A program made the position numbers and the translations under genes. Below are positions 36,312 through 44,519 of a stretch of DNA of 64,000 nucleotides, in pieces. The notes under the pieces are model-generated. The model was not told the origin of the DNA, searched no databases, and saw nothing but the letters and a program-made list of their open reading frames with translations. How positions within the stretch are numbered: position 1 is the stretch's first letter; every line of letters starts with the position of its first letter. The DNA is from Methylopila sp. M107 (GTDB taxonomy: Bacteria; Pseudomonadota; Alphaproteobacteria; Rhizobiales; Methylopilaceae): positions 124,001 through 188,000 of the forward strand of contig NZ_ARWB01000001.1 of assembly GCF_000384475.1 (NCBI RefSeq). The letters are read 5' to 3'.

Positions 36312-37721
36312 CTACGCGGCGCCGATTTCCGCCCAGCGCTCGCGCTTGCGGTAGATCGTCGAGGGGCTCAGCTCCAGCGCCGCGGCGGCGCGCGCGGTGT
36401 TGCCGCCGAACGCCGCGACCGCGCGCTCGATGACCCGGCGCTCGGTCTTCCAGAACGGCTCGATGGCGTCGGGCTCGGACGCAGCCAACGCGCCGGGGGC
36501 AGGCGTGTCGAGCGCGATCTCCGCGGGCAGCATGTCGAGCGTCAGCACGCCGCCGTCGCCGAGCACCACCGCGCGGCGCAGCACATTCTGCAGCTCGCGG
36601 ACGTTTCCGGGCCAGTCATACGCCAGGAGCCGCGCCATCGCGTCCGGCGCGATCGCCTCGATCGCGCGGCCTTCCTCGCTGGAAAAGCGCGCAAGAAAAG
36701 ACTGCGCCAGCGCCGCGATGTCGGCGCCGCGCTCGCGCAGCGGCGGCAGCTTCAGCGGCAGCACATGGAGGCGGTAGTAGAGGTCCTGCCGGAACCGGCC
36801 GGCCGCGACTTCGCCTTGCGGGTCGCGATGGGTGGCGCAGATTATGCGGATGTCGGCCTGCCGCGCGCGCGCCTCGCCGACGCGGCGGAACTCGCCGGTC
36901 TGCAGCACGCGCAGGAGCTTGGCCTGCAGCGCAAGCTCCATCTCGCCGATCTCGTCCAGGAACAGCGTGCCGCCCTCGGCCGCTTCGACCGCCCCGGGAC
37001 GATCCTCCGTCGCGCCCGTAAAGGCGCCGCGAACATGGCCGAAGACCTCGGACTCCATGAGTTCGCGCGGGATCGCGCCGCAGTTCAGCGCCACGAACGG
37101 CTTGTGCGCTCTCCCTGAGCGGGCGTGCAGCGCCTCGGCGCAAAGTTCCTTGCCGGAGCCGCTCTCGCCGGTGACGAAGACCGGCGCGCGCGACGGCGCG
37201 ACGCGTTCGATCTCGGCGTAGAGGCGGAGCATCGCGGGCGAGGCGCCGACGAAGGAGGCGAAGTCGGCGCCGGGCTCCTGGCGCGTGATCTGTTGCGCGA
37301 CCGGAGCGACCGGCGGGGCGGCGCGCGTGGCGATGTCGGCGAAGCGCGGCGCGAGGCGCTTGGCGAGCGTGTCGGGCGAATAGGGTTTCAGGACGAAGTC
37401 GACCGCGCCGCGGCGCATCGCCTCGACCGCGAGCGCGACCGAGCCCGCGCCGCTGGTCGCGACGACGACGAGGCCCTTTTCGACGAGGCGCTCGACCAGC
37501 GCGAGCTGTTCCTTGCCCGGAAGATCGACCACCGCGACATCGGCCGACGTCGCCACGCGCGCTGCGGCGTCGGGCGGAAGCGTCGCCATCACCTCGCCGC
37601 CGGCGGTCGCCACCGCGCATGTCGCGACCCGCGCGGAGGCCGGGTCGGCCTCGACGAGGAGAACCCGCGTGCGAACGCTCGGCGACAGGCCTGCGGCGTC
37701 CGTCGTCAGCGGCTGCGACAT
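36312..37721 (-). CDS. NtrC-family sigma-54 response regulator
   Basis: A 469-residue activator with an N-terminal receiver (RVLLVEADPASAR, aspartate in VAVVDLPG, lysine in FVLKPYS), a central AAA+ domain (Walker A GESGSGKE, sigma-54 contact loop GAFTGA, Walker B GGTLFLDEIG) and a C-terminal Fis-type helix-turn-helix (FGGNTARAAAALELSPSTIYRKRERW). It activates sigma-54 promoters when phosphorylated. The receiver lacks the usual DxxMP after the aspartate (DLPGKE). The start at 37721 removes an unlikely 39-residue extension. No kinase is adjacent; flagellar genes 17 kb away are possible targets. Confidence 0.88.
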   Translation of the reverse strand: MSQPLTTDAAGLSPSVRTRVLLVEADPASARVATCAVATAGGEVMATLPPDAAARVATSADVAVVDLPGKEQLALVERLVEKGLVVVATSGAGSVALAVEAMRRGAVDFVLKPYSPDTLAKRLAPRFADIATRAAPPVAPVAQQITRQEPGADFASFVGASPAMLRLYAEIERVAPSRAPVFVTGESGSGKELCAEALHARSGRAHKPFVALNCGAIPRELMESEVFGHVRGAFTGATEDRPGAVEAAEGGTLFLDEIGEMELALQAKLLRVLQTGEFRRVGEARARQADIRIICATHRDPQGEVAAGRFRQDLYYRLHVLPLKLPPLRERGADIAALAQSFLARFSSEEGRAIEAIAPDAMARLLAYDWPGNVRELQNVLRRAVVLGDGGVLTLDMLPAEIALDTPAPGALAASEPDAIEPFWKTERRVIERAVAAFGGNTARAAAALELSPSTIYRKRERWAEIGAA

Positions 37722-37903
37722 GAGGCGGGGGTCCTCGGCGGAACGGAAGAGCGGCCGCAAAGGCCGTCTCGTGCGATCCAACCTCGCCCAACAGGGTAAA
37801 CGAAAGGTGTGCGAAAACCCCCGAACCGGCTTGCCCATTAGGCGTGGACGGGCGAATCAGCCATGATCTTCTTTAGGTTAACGCCAGTTCGGACCGCCAT
37901 TCG

Positions 37904-39289
37904 ATGACGAAGCCAGCCGCGATTTTCGTGGCCGCCGCCATGGCGGTGACGGCGGGCTGCGTCTCGGTGATCGCGACCTACGGGCTCGGCCTGAACCTGC
38001 CGCAGGCGCTGCTCTGTGGTTTCGCCTCGCTCGCCGGCATGGCCGTCACCCAGCTCGCCTTCACGCGCGCCGCCCCGCAGGAGAGCGGCCGGCTCGACGA
38101 CCTCGACCATGTGGTGAACGAGCTGCAGAGCAGGCTCGAGATGATTGATCTGCGCCTGTCGACGCTCGACGGCGCCGCGAGCGAGCGGGCGCGCGCCGCC
38201 ACCAAACCGGTGGTCGAGGAGATCGCCGCGCTCGGCGGCCTCGTCACCAGCATCGCCCGGGAGGTCGCGGGCCACGACGTCGAACTGTCGAAGCTGAAGG
38301 CGGCCGCCCGCCCGATGGCGACCGAGGGCGTCGGCGCGCTCGCCCCGCAATGGGCGCAGCCCGCGGCGCCGGCCTTCGTCCAGTCCGCGCCGCCGGCGGC
38401 TCCGGCGCTGCTCCGGACGCCGGAACCGTTCGATCCCGGCGACGCGATCGGCCGGCGGGACGCTTTCGCCGAGACGCCTGGCGATCTCGACCGGCGCATC
38501 GTCCAGGCGCTCGCCTCTGGCCGGATCGAGCCGCATCTGCAACCGATCGTCACCCTGCCGAGCCGACGCGTCTCGCATTACGAGGCGCTCGCCCGGCTGA
38601 TCGAGGCCGACAGCCAGCTCACGGCGGAGCAGTTCCTGCCGGCCGCGGTCGCGAACGGCCGGATGGCCGAGATCGACCGGCGCATCCTCGAGGGCGCGGC
38701 CCCGGTCGCGCTGAGGCTTGCGTCGAAAGGGGGCGGCGCAGTGTTCGTCAATGTCGCGCCCGAGACGTTCGCGACCGCGGAGGGCCGCGCCGGGATCGCG
38801 GCGCCGTTCGACGGCCGGCTCGATTTCGGCCGCATGATGGTTCTGGAAATGCCGCAAGCGGGCTTCGGGTCGCTCGGCGGCGAGGCCCTCGCCCTGCTGC
38901 AGCGGTTGACCGGGGCGGGCGTCCGGCTGTCGCTCGACCATGTCGAGGATCTGAGGCTCGACGCCAGGGATCTGGCGCGGCGCGGCGTGCGCTTCGTCAA
39001 GGTTTCGGCCGAACGTCTGCTCGACCCGGAGGCCGCGCGCGGCGCCGCGATCCACCCGGCGGACCTGTCCGGCCTGCTGTCGCGCAACGGCGTCGAGCTG
39101 ATCGCGACCCATGTCGAGGACGAACGCACCGTGCCGGAGCTGCTCGACATGGACGTGCGCTTCGCGCAAGGCGCGCTGTTCGGCGTGCCCCGCCCGGTGC
39201 GGCCCGCGGCCCCCGATGCGCCGCTCGATCCGCCGGCGGCGCGGCCCGCCGCCGCGAGGCTGGTGCCGCGCGCGGTCGCGGCGCGCTGA
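37904..39289 (+). CDS. TipF-like membrane protein with degenerate EAL domain
   Basis: A 461-residue protein: two N-terminal transmembrane helices (about 6-26 and 34-52), a coiled coil (about 62-135), a Pro/Ala linker and an EAL domain (about 195-425). EALAR (227-231), FVNV and LEM are kept, but the metal-binding DD of active phosphodiesterases is DH (D345-H346). This layout matches Caulobacter TipF, a c-di-GMP receptor that positions the flagellum, so binding without hydrolysis is likely. The upstream 65 bp contain a TTAACG half-site. Confidence 0.75.
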   Translation: MTKPAAIFVAAAMAVTAGCVSVIATYGLGLNLPQALLCGFASLAGMAVTQLAFTRAAPQESGRLDDLDHVVNELQSRLEMIDLRLSTLDGAASERARAATKPVVEEIAALGGLVTSIAREVAGHDVELSKLKAAARPMATEGVGALAPQWAQPAAPAFVQSAPPAAPALLRTPEPFDPGDAIGRRDAFAETPGDLDRRIVQALASGRIEPHLQPIVTLPSRRVSHYEALARLIEADSQLTAEQFLPAAVANGRMAEIDRRILEGAAPVALRLASKGGGAVFVNVAPETFATAEGRAGIAAPFDGRLDFGRMMVLEMPQAGFGSLGGEALALLQRLTGAGVRLSLDHVEDLRLDARDLARRGVRFVKVSAERLLDPEAARGAAIHPADLSGLLSRNGVELIATHVEDERTVPELLDMDVRFAQGALFGVPRPVRPAAPDAPLDPPAARPAAARLVPRAVAAR

Positions 39290-39349
39290 GAAGGGCCCGA
39301 CCGCCGCTTTGCCTTGACGCGGAGCCATGCGGCGCTTAGCCGAAGCGCC

Positions 39350-40231
39350 ATGCAGACGCCGCCCCCCGACAATGACGCGCCGATCGCCCTCGGCCGCTTC
39401 GAACCGCTCGCGCCGAATTACGACGTCGCGCTCTGTGACGTGTGGGGCGTGCTGCATGACGGGATCACCGCCCATCTCGACGCGGCCGACGCGCTGATGC
39501 GGTTCCGCTCGGCCGGCGGCGTGGTGGTGCTGGTGTCCAATGCGCCGCGCCCTTCCGAATGGGTGGTGATGAGCCTCGACGAGAAGGGCGTGCCGCGCAG
39601 CGCCTGGGACGGGGTGATCACCTCCGGCGACGTCGCGCGCCGCATGCTGGCCGATCGCGGGCTGACGTCGGTCCACCACATCGGGCCGCTCCGCGACCTG
39701 CCGCTGCTCGGCGACGAAAGGATTTCGCGGGTCGGAATCGACGAGGCCCCGATCGCGCTCGCGACCGGGCTCGAGAACGAGGCGACCGAGACGCCGGACG
39801 ACTACGCCGACCGCCTCGCGGAGATGAAGCGCAAGGACCTGCCGCTGATTTGCGCGAACCCCGACCTCGTCGTCCAGGTCGGCGACCAGACGATCTGGTG
39901 CGCGGGCGCGATCGCGGATCTTTACGAGAAGGCCGGCGGCGAGACCCTGTGGGCCGGCAAGCCCTACGCGCCGATCTACGACGCGGCGCTCCGACTCGCG
40001 GCCGAGATCCTCGGCCGCGACGTCCCCCGCGACCGCGTCGTCGCGATCGGCGACGCGGTGCGCACCGATCTCGCGGGCGCGACCGCCGCCGGCATCGACT
40101 GCGTCTTCGTCGCCGACGGCATCCACGGCGACGAACTCGGCCGCGGCTCGCCGGATCCCGAAAAGCTGAAGGCGCTGTTTTCCGAGCACGGCTACCAGCC
40201 GGTCGCGGTCATGCCGAAGCTCATCTGGTAG
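39350..40231 (+). CDS. HAD-superfamily hydrolase (TIGR01459 type)
   Basis: A 293-residue class IIA HAD phosphatase. Motif I is CDVWGVLHDG (nucleophile in YDVALCDVWG), motif II is LVSNAPRP, the lysine of motif III is in WAGKPYAPIY and motif IV is VAIGDAVRTDLAGA. The family is conserved in alphaproteobacteria; the substrate is unknown. The start at 39350 fits the family length. Confidence 0.88.
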   Translation: MQTPPPDNDAPIALGRFEPLAPNYDVALCDVWGVLHDGITAHLDAADALMRFRSAGGVVVLVSNAPRPSEWVVMSLDEKGVPRSAWDGVITSGDVARRMLADRGLTSVHHIGPLRDLPLLGDERISRVGIDEAPIALATGLENEATETPDDYADRLAEMKRKDLPLICANPDLVVQVGDQTIWCAGAIADLYEKAGGETLWAGKPYAPIYDAALRLAAEILGRDVPRDRVVAIGDAVRTDLAGATAAGIDCVFVADGIHGDELGRGSPDPEKLKALFSEHGYQPVAVMPKLIW

Positions 40232-40285
40232 GGCGCGTTCTTCGCCCGACCCAACGACGACACCGAACGATCAGGAGATCCCCCC

Positions 40286-40834
40286 ATGAGCAACCGCATC
40301 GTGTTCCGCGCCGGAGAGGCGCTGGTGGCCGGCGGCCCTCCCGGCACCGCGGCCGAGCCCGAAGTCGTGATCGGCGAGCTCGACGGTCCGGTCGGGACCG
40401 CGCTCGCGACGCTCACGGGCGATCAGGTGCAGGGCCACACCCGCGTGTTCGCGCTGCTCAACACCGACATCATGGTGCGCCCCGTGACGCTCTGCGTCTC
40501 GAAGGTGACGGTCGACAACCCGCGCTACACCAACATCCTGATGGGCACCGTGCAGTTCGCCATCGCGAACGGCGTGCTCGACGCGGTGCGGGCCGGCTAC
40601 ATCCCGAAGGAAAAGGCCAACGACCTCGGCATCATCTGCTCGGTCTGGCTCGCGCCGACGATCGTCGACGTCGAGAACCTCGACCACAAGGTGCTGTTCG
40701 ACATCCACCGCAAGGGCATGCTCGAGGCGATCCGCAAGGCGATGTCGGCCGAGCCCTCGATCGACTGGCTGCTCGAGAACCAGGACAAGATCACCCACAA
40801 ATACTACCAGATGGGCCTCGACGGAAAAGTCTGA
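40286..40834 (+). CDS. Fae-like protein lacking the catalytic histidine
   Basis: A 182-residue paralogue of the formaldehyde-activating enzyme. The shared fold is visible in GPVGTALATLTGD, PVTLCVSKVTVDN, ILMGTVQFAIANGVLDAVRAGYIPKEKANDLGIICSVWLAP and IHRKGMLEAI. Where true Fae has VAHID, this protein has EVVIGELD, so the histidine that promotes formaldehyde condensation with tetrahydromethanopterin is missing. A related role (pterin or formaldehyde sensing) is possible. A GGAG lies upstream (40272). Such extra Fae homologues occur in methylotrophs. Confidence 0.78.
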   Translation: MSNRIVFRAGEALVAGGPPGTAAEPEVVIGELDGPVGTALATLTGDQVQGHTRVFALLNTDIMVRPVTLCVSKVTVDNPRYTNILMGTVQFAIANGVLDAVRAGYIPKEKANDLGIICSVWLAPTIVDVENLDHKVLFDIHRKGMLEAIRKAMSAEPSIDWLLENQDKITHKYYQMGLDGKV

Positions 40835-40932
40835 GAACCCTTGGCCGCGGAGCGGCGCGCGACGCGTCGCCGCTATCCGCTTCGCCCGCCGGGCGATCGA
40901 AAAATAGCGGCGCCGCCATAGATTGCAGTGTC

Positions 40933-40966
40933 GCCGGGACTGCGGTTCGCGAACCGCAGTCCCGGC
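40933..40966. repeat. 34-bp perfect palindrome
   Basis: The 34 bases are exactly self-complementary without a spacer; each half reads GCCGGGACTGCGGTTCG. It lies 25 bp upstream of the small membrane protein start and 98 bp after the Fae-like stop. It could be a terminator-like hairpin, a dimer operator or a resolution site. No T tract follows. Confidence 0.85.
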
Positions 40967-40990
40967 CGCGTAATCTGGAATGGAGGCGGC

Positions 40991-41272
40991 ATGCCGGACA
41001 AGTTGAAGAAGGCGCTGCTCGGCGCCGTCATCGCGCTCGCGCTTGGTTTCGCCGTGTCCTACGGCCTGATCGACAAGCAGACCGCCGACAAGATCCAGAC
41101 CTCGGCCGACGAGATGATCTCGGACCAGCCGGCTCCTCAGCCCGCGCCGGCCCCGCAGCAGCAACCACCAGCGCCTGCGCCGCATGGCGGCGCCCCAGCT
41201 CCGCAACCGCCCGCGCCTGCGCCAGAACGCTCTCCGCAAGCGTCCGCGCCGCCGCCGGCTTCCAACCCGTAA
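40991..41272 (+). CDS. Small membrane protein with Pro/Ala-rich tail
   Basis: A 93-residue protein with an ideal GGAGG ribosome-binding site. Residues 5-27 form one transmembrane helix (KKALLGAVIALALGFAVSYGLI), followed by DKQTADKIQ and a low-complexity Pro/Ala/Gln tail (about 45-93). The helix plus IDKQTADKI segment is reminiscent of small holin-like or Rz-like proteins, but the resemblance is slight. It sits beside the subtilase locus. Confidence 0.62.
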   Translation: MPDKLKKALLGAVIALALGFAVSYGLIDKQTADKIQTSADEMISDQPAPQPAPAPQQQPPAPAPHGGAPAPQPPAPAPERSPQASAPPPASNP

Positions 41273-41403
41273 CGGCGGCAAAAGTCGCTCACGCCTGTGC
41301 CCGCTTCGCCCGAATTTAAGCGTGTTGTATATTAAAAATAACCGTTATGGTTGTATTCGTCGTTGCGTCATGACAGCATCCCTCGACTCGATGGGGGATC
41401 GGA

Positions 41404-41574
41404 ATGCCAAGGATTCTCGTCCGCGCGCCTGCGCCGGACATAAAGCTCGACATTTTGAACGGCGCGGCGTTTCGACGGGGCCATCGCAGGGCCGTCAAGC
41501 CTTCCTTTGCGCAGAACGACACGCTGACCATTGACGCCGACGACTATGAGAGGCGGCGTCTCGAGTCGCTATAG
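41404..41574 (+). CDS. Short frame encoding the subtilase prodomain
   Basis: A 56-codon frame preceded by GGGGGA, starting MPRILVRAP and ending DDYERRRLESL before TAG. Its end joins logically to the next frame: a -1 shift at the stop would read LESL-IGARVFEDIQFQ, matching the C-terminus of the downstream 82-residue protein (GAKIFEDVRFQ). So it is probably the prodomain of the subtilase, separated by a real frameshift mutation, a sequencing error or a recoding event. Confidence 0.55.
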   Translation: MPRILVRAPAPDIKLDILNGAAFRRGHRRAVKPSFAQNDTLTIDADDYERRRLESL

Positions 41575-41582
41575 GCGCGCGG

Positions 41583-42686
41583 GTGTTCGAGGACATCCAG
41601 TTCCAGGTGTTGCCGGGCAACGACGACGACGCGTTCCGCACCTGGGATATCGCTCCCGGCGGCGGCGGCGGCGGCGGCGGTGACGACGTGGGGTTAAGGC
41701 ATGTCGTCGAGCAGATCAGGGCGCCGCAGGCGTGGTCTCTCTCCCGCGGTTCCGGCGTGACGATCGCTGTGGTTGACACCGGCGTGGACAAGGATCTGCG
41801 TGAGGTCAACGCCGCTCGGCGTCATCCGGCGAACCTGCGGACGGCCTATGTCGGCAAGCATTGGGACGACGAAGAGGGACATGGCTCGATGTGCGCCGCG
41901 ATCGCCGCCGGGTCGAAGAGCGGCGGGGGCTATTTCGACGGCGTCGCGCCGGAGGCGACGGTGCTGTCCGCTCGAACCACGCTCGGCTCCACCGACCTGT
42001 TCGACGTCTACGACGAACTGATTCTCGCAAAGTCGGACAACCGCATCGCCGGACCTCTGGTCATCACCAACTCATACGGGCTCTACGTCTGTTCGACGCC
42101 GAACGTCATGCCGCAGGATCACCCGTTTCTGGCGAACGTGCTGTCCGCCATCGACGCAGGCGCTTTCGTCTGCTTCGCGGCCGGGAACAACCATGTCGAG
42201 ACGTGCTCGTATGACCCAACCCAATGTGGGCCGAACTCGATCTGGGGACCGAATTCGCACGACCGGGTCGTCAGCGTGGGCACGGTCGACCGCAATTTAT
42301 CAAACCGGGACAACGCCACGCCGCATGTCGACTCGAGCCGGGGGCCGGGCGAATGGGCGCGGGAGTTCCCGAAGCCCGACTGCGTGGCGCCGACATATGG
42401 AATGGTGCCATGGGGCGGCCAGTACACGCGGATGGATTGGTGGGGGACGTCGGGAGCCTGCCCGCAAGTTGCGGGGCTCGCCGCGCTCCTGTTATCGCTT
42501 CGGCCGGCCTTGCAGCCCGGAGACGCCGCCAACGTGATCAGGGATAGCTGCCGGACAACGGGCGCCGGACCTGGCTGCGTCGGCCGCGGCGTGATCAATT
42601 GCGAAGCGGCGATCGGTCTACTTGCCAGTTCGCAGATTGCGCTCGATGGTCCGGGGGGGTCCCCGGCGGGCTTGCCGCGCGCGTGA
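41583..42686 (+). CDS. S8 family serine peptidase (subtilase)
   Basis: A 367-residue peptidase from a GTG start. The catalytic triad is D65 (AVVDTGVD), H100 (EEGHGSMCA) and S290 (GTSGACPQVAG); the oxyanion asparagine is in AAGNN. A run of eight glycines (26-33) separates the leading FEDIQFQ segment from the catalytic domain. Eight or more cysteines suggest disulfides, yet no signal peptide is seen. The natural start may be in the preceding frame at 41404. The upstream DNA is AT-rich for this genome, suggesting acquisition. Confidence 0.82.
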   Translation: MFEDIQFQVLPGNDDDAFRTWDIAPGGGGGGGGDDVGLRHVVEQIRAPQAWSLSRGSGVTIAVVDTGVDKDLREVNAARRHPANLRTAYVGKHWDDEEGHGSMCAAIAAGSKSGGGYFDGVAPEATVLSARTTLGSTDLFDVYDELILAKSDNRIAGPLVITNSYGLYVCSTPNVMPQDHPFLANVLSAIDAGAFVCFAAGNNHVETCSYDPTQCGPNSIWGPNSHDRVVSVGTVDRNLSNRDNATPHVDSSRGPGEWAREFPKPDCVAPTYGMVPWGGQYTRMDWWGTSGACPQVAGLAALLLSLRPALQPGDAANVIRDSCRTTGAGPGCVGRGVINCEAAIGLLASSQIALDGPGGSPAGLPRA

Positions 42687-42769
42687 ACGTCCAATAGTTG
42701 AGCGCGCCGCAGTTTCGCAACCAACAGCGCGTATCAGGCGTTGGCAGTCCGTGTTGTGATGGTGGCGTT

Positions 42770-43018
42770 ATGCACCCGGAGGTTTCAGTGCTCGTAAATT
42801 TTGCAACAGCCTTCGACCGCGCTCATTTCCTGCAGCAATTGCTGAAATCTGCGCCCGATGTCTTCGAGCTTGCGCGGCCCTCCGCGGCTCAGCCGACGAC
42901 TGTTTCGTTTCGCGGCCTCACTGAGCCGCAGGAGCGATGGCTGAACGAGCGCGTCGACGCTTTTGAGGGCGCGAAGATTTTCGAGGATGTTCGATTTCAA
43001 TCTTTGCAGCGGGCATAG
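42770..43018 (+). CDS. Free-standing prodomain-like protein
   Basis: An 82-residue protein, MHPEVSVLVNF..., ending EGAKIFEDVRFQSLQRA. The last 35-40 residues align with the segment leading into the upstream peptidase: PSAAQPTTVSF/PSFAQNDTLTI, then GAKIFEDVRFQ/GARVFEDIQFQ. Subtilisin prodomains act as chaperones and inhibitors; a separate copy could be an inhibitor or immunity protein of the neighbouring enzyme. The start at 42770 has only a weak ribosome-binding site (GGTGG). Confidence 0.55.
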   Translation: MHPEVSVLVNFATAFDRAHFLQQLLKSAPDVFELARPSAAQPTTVSFRGLTEPQERWLNERVDAFEGAKIFEDVRFQSLQRA

Positions 43019-43102
43019 AACGCGCTGTTGCTCAAGGCGACAAGCAGCGTCACGCCAAGGCTGCGCAATCGTGCCGCACTCTGGCGAGGGCTCGCTAGCG
43101 TC

Positions 43103-44371
43103 TCAGCCCTCCTCGGACGCCGCCGCCGCGCGCCAGCCGATGTCGCGGCGGCAAAAACCGTCCGGCCAGTCGATCAGGTCGACCGCCGCATAGGCGTTCA
43201 TCTGAGCCTCTGAAGCGTCGGCGCCGAGCGCCGTGACGGCGAGCACCCGCCCGCCCTTCGCCAGCAACCGCTCGCCCTCGCGCTTGGTGCCGGCGTGGAA
43301 CACGGTGACGCCCCGGCGCTTGCCGGCGGCCTCGACGCCCTTGATCTCGGACCCCTTGGCGTACTCGCCAGGATAGCCTTTCGCCGCGAGCACGACGGTG
43401 AGGGCGGTTTCGGGACGGAATTTCGCCTCGCGGCCCTTCAGCCCGCCTTCGGTTGCGGCGAGGAGGAGCTCCAGCAGGTCGTCCTGCAGCCGCGGCAGCA
43501 CGACCTCGGCCTCAGGGTCGCCAAAGCGGACATTGTATTCGACGAGGCGGGGACCGTTGGGGCCGATCATCAGCCCGGCGTAGAGGAAGCCGACGAAGGG
43601 CGCGCCGTCTTCGGCCATCGCCGTCACGGTCGGGCGCACGATCTCGGCCATCGCGTGCTCGACCAGCGCGTGGCTGAGCACGGGGGCGGGGGAATAGGCC
43701 CCCATGCCGCCGGTGTTCGGGCCCTTGTCGCCGTCGAAGGCGCGCTTGTGGTCCTGCGCGTCGCCGAACAGCAGGGCGGTCTCGCCGTCGACCAGCGCGA
43801 ACAGGCTCGCCTCTTCGCCCGCCATGAATTCCTCGACCACCGCTTCGGCGCCGGGGTCGGAAAAAATCGCCGCGACGGCTTCCAGCGCCTGTTCGAGCGT
43901 CTCGGCCACGACGACGCCCTTGCCGGCGGCGAGCCCGTCGGCCTTCACCACGACCGGCGCGCCGAACGCCTCGACGGCGGCGCGGCCTTCCTCGGCGGAG
44001 CGGCAGTGGCGGTATCCGGCCGTCGGGATGCCGTGGCGCGCGCAGAGCGCCTTGGTGAAGGCTTTTGAGCCCTCAAGCCGCGCCGCGGCGGCGGTCGGGC
44101 CAAAAGCCCTGATCCCCTTCTCGGTCAGCCGGTCGACGAGGCCGAGGACCAGCGGCGCTTCGGGGCCGACCACCACGAGATCGACCTTCTCGTCGACCGC
44201 GAGCCGGACGAGGCCGTCGACGTCGTCGGCCGCGACCGGCCGAAGCTCGGCGTGCTGCGCGACGCCTGGATTGCCGGGCGCTGCGATCAGGCGGGTGAGC
44301 CTGGGGCTCTTGGCGAGCGTCGCGGCGAGGGCGTGTTCGCGGCCGCCGGAACCGACGAGAAGAACGATCAT
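43103..44371 (-). CDS. purD: Phosphoribosylamine--glycine ligase
   Basis: A 422-residue ATP-grasp enzyme of purine synthesis. Visible motifs: LVGSGGREHALA at the N-terminus, VVVGPEAPLVLGLVD, KADGLAAGKGVVVA (ATP loop), EEFMAGEEASLFALVDG, QDHKRAFDGDKGPNTGGMGAYSPAP and VEYNVRFGDPEAEVVLPRL. It makes GAR from phosphoribosylamine, glycine and ATP. Full length; stands alone. Confidence 0.96.
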   Translation of the reverse strand: MIVLLVGSGGREHALAATLAKSPRLTRLIAAPGNPGVAQHAELRPVAADDVDGLVRLAVDEKVDLVVVGPEAPLVLGLVDRLTEKGIRAFGPTAAAARLEGSKAFTKALCARHGIPTAGYRHCRSAEEGRAAVEAFGAPVVVKADGLAAGKGVVVAETLEQALEAVAAIFSDPGAEAVVEEFMAGEEASLFALVDGETALLFGDAQDHKRAFDGDKGPNTGGMGAYSPAPVLSHALVEHAMAEIVRPTVTAMAEDGAPFVGFLYAGLMIGPNGPRLVEYNVRFGDPEAEVVLPRLQDDLLELLLAATEGGLKGREAKFRPETALTVVLAAKGYPGEYAKGSEIKGVEAAGKRRGVTVFHAGTKREGERLLAKGGRVLAVTALGADASEAQMNAYAAVDLIDWPDGFCRRDIGWRAAAASEEG

Positions 44372-44462
44372 GCGGTGCGGGGTCCGGTGAAAAAAGCCGC
44401 CGCCCTTCTAGCGGGCTTTGGACCGGTGCGGAACCGGCGGGGAGGGCCCCGTCGCAAACGAA

Positions 44463-44491
44463 AGGCGCGGAACCGTGTCGGTCCCGCGCCT
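44463..44491 (-). terminator. Intrinsic terminator of the amicyanin-like gene
   Basis: On the minus strand a 12-bp stem (AGGCGCGGGACC with GGTTCCGCGCCT, one G-T pair) and 5-nt loop is followed by TTCGTTTG. It lies 28 bp downstream of the stop. Confidence 0.75.
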
Positions 44492-44519
44492 CTTGTCGTG
44501 CTCGCAATGGGGCGAGGCG

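Noticed and set aside
37838..40189. Minus-strand open frame of about 780 codons across the EAL and HAD genes
   Set aside because: It spans two real genes and their gap, with no domain features and biased composition; an artefact of high GC.
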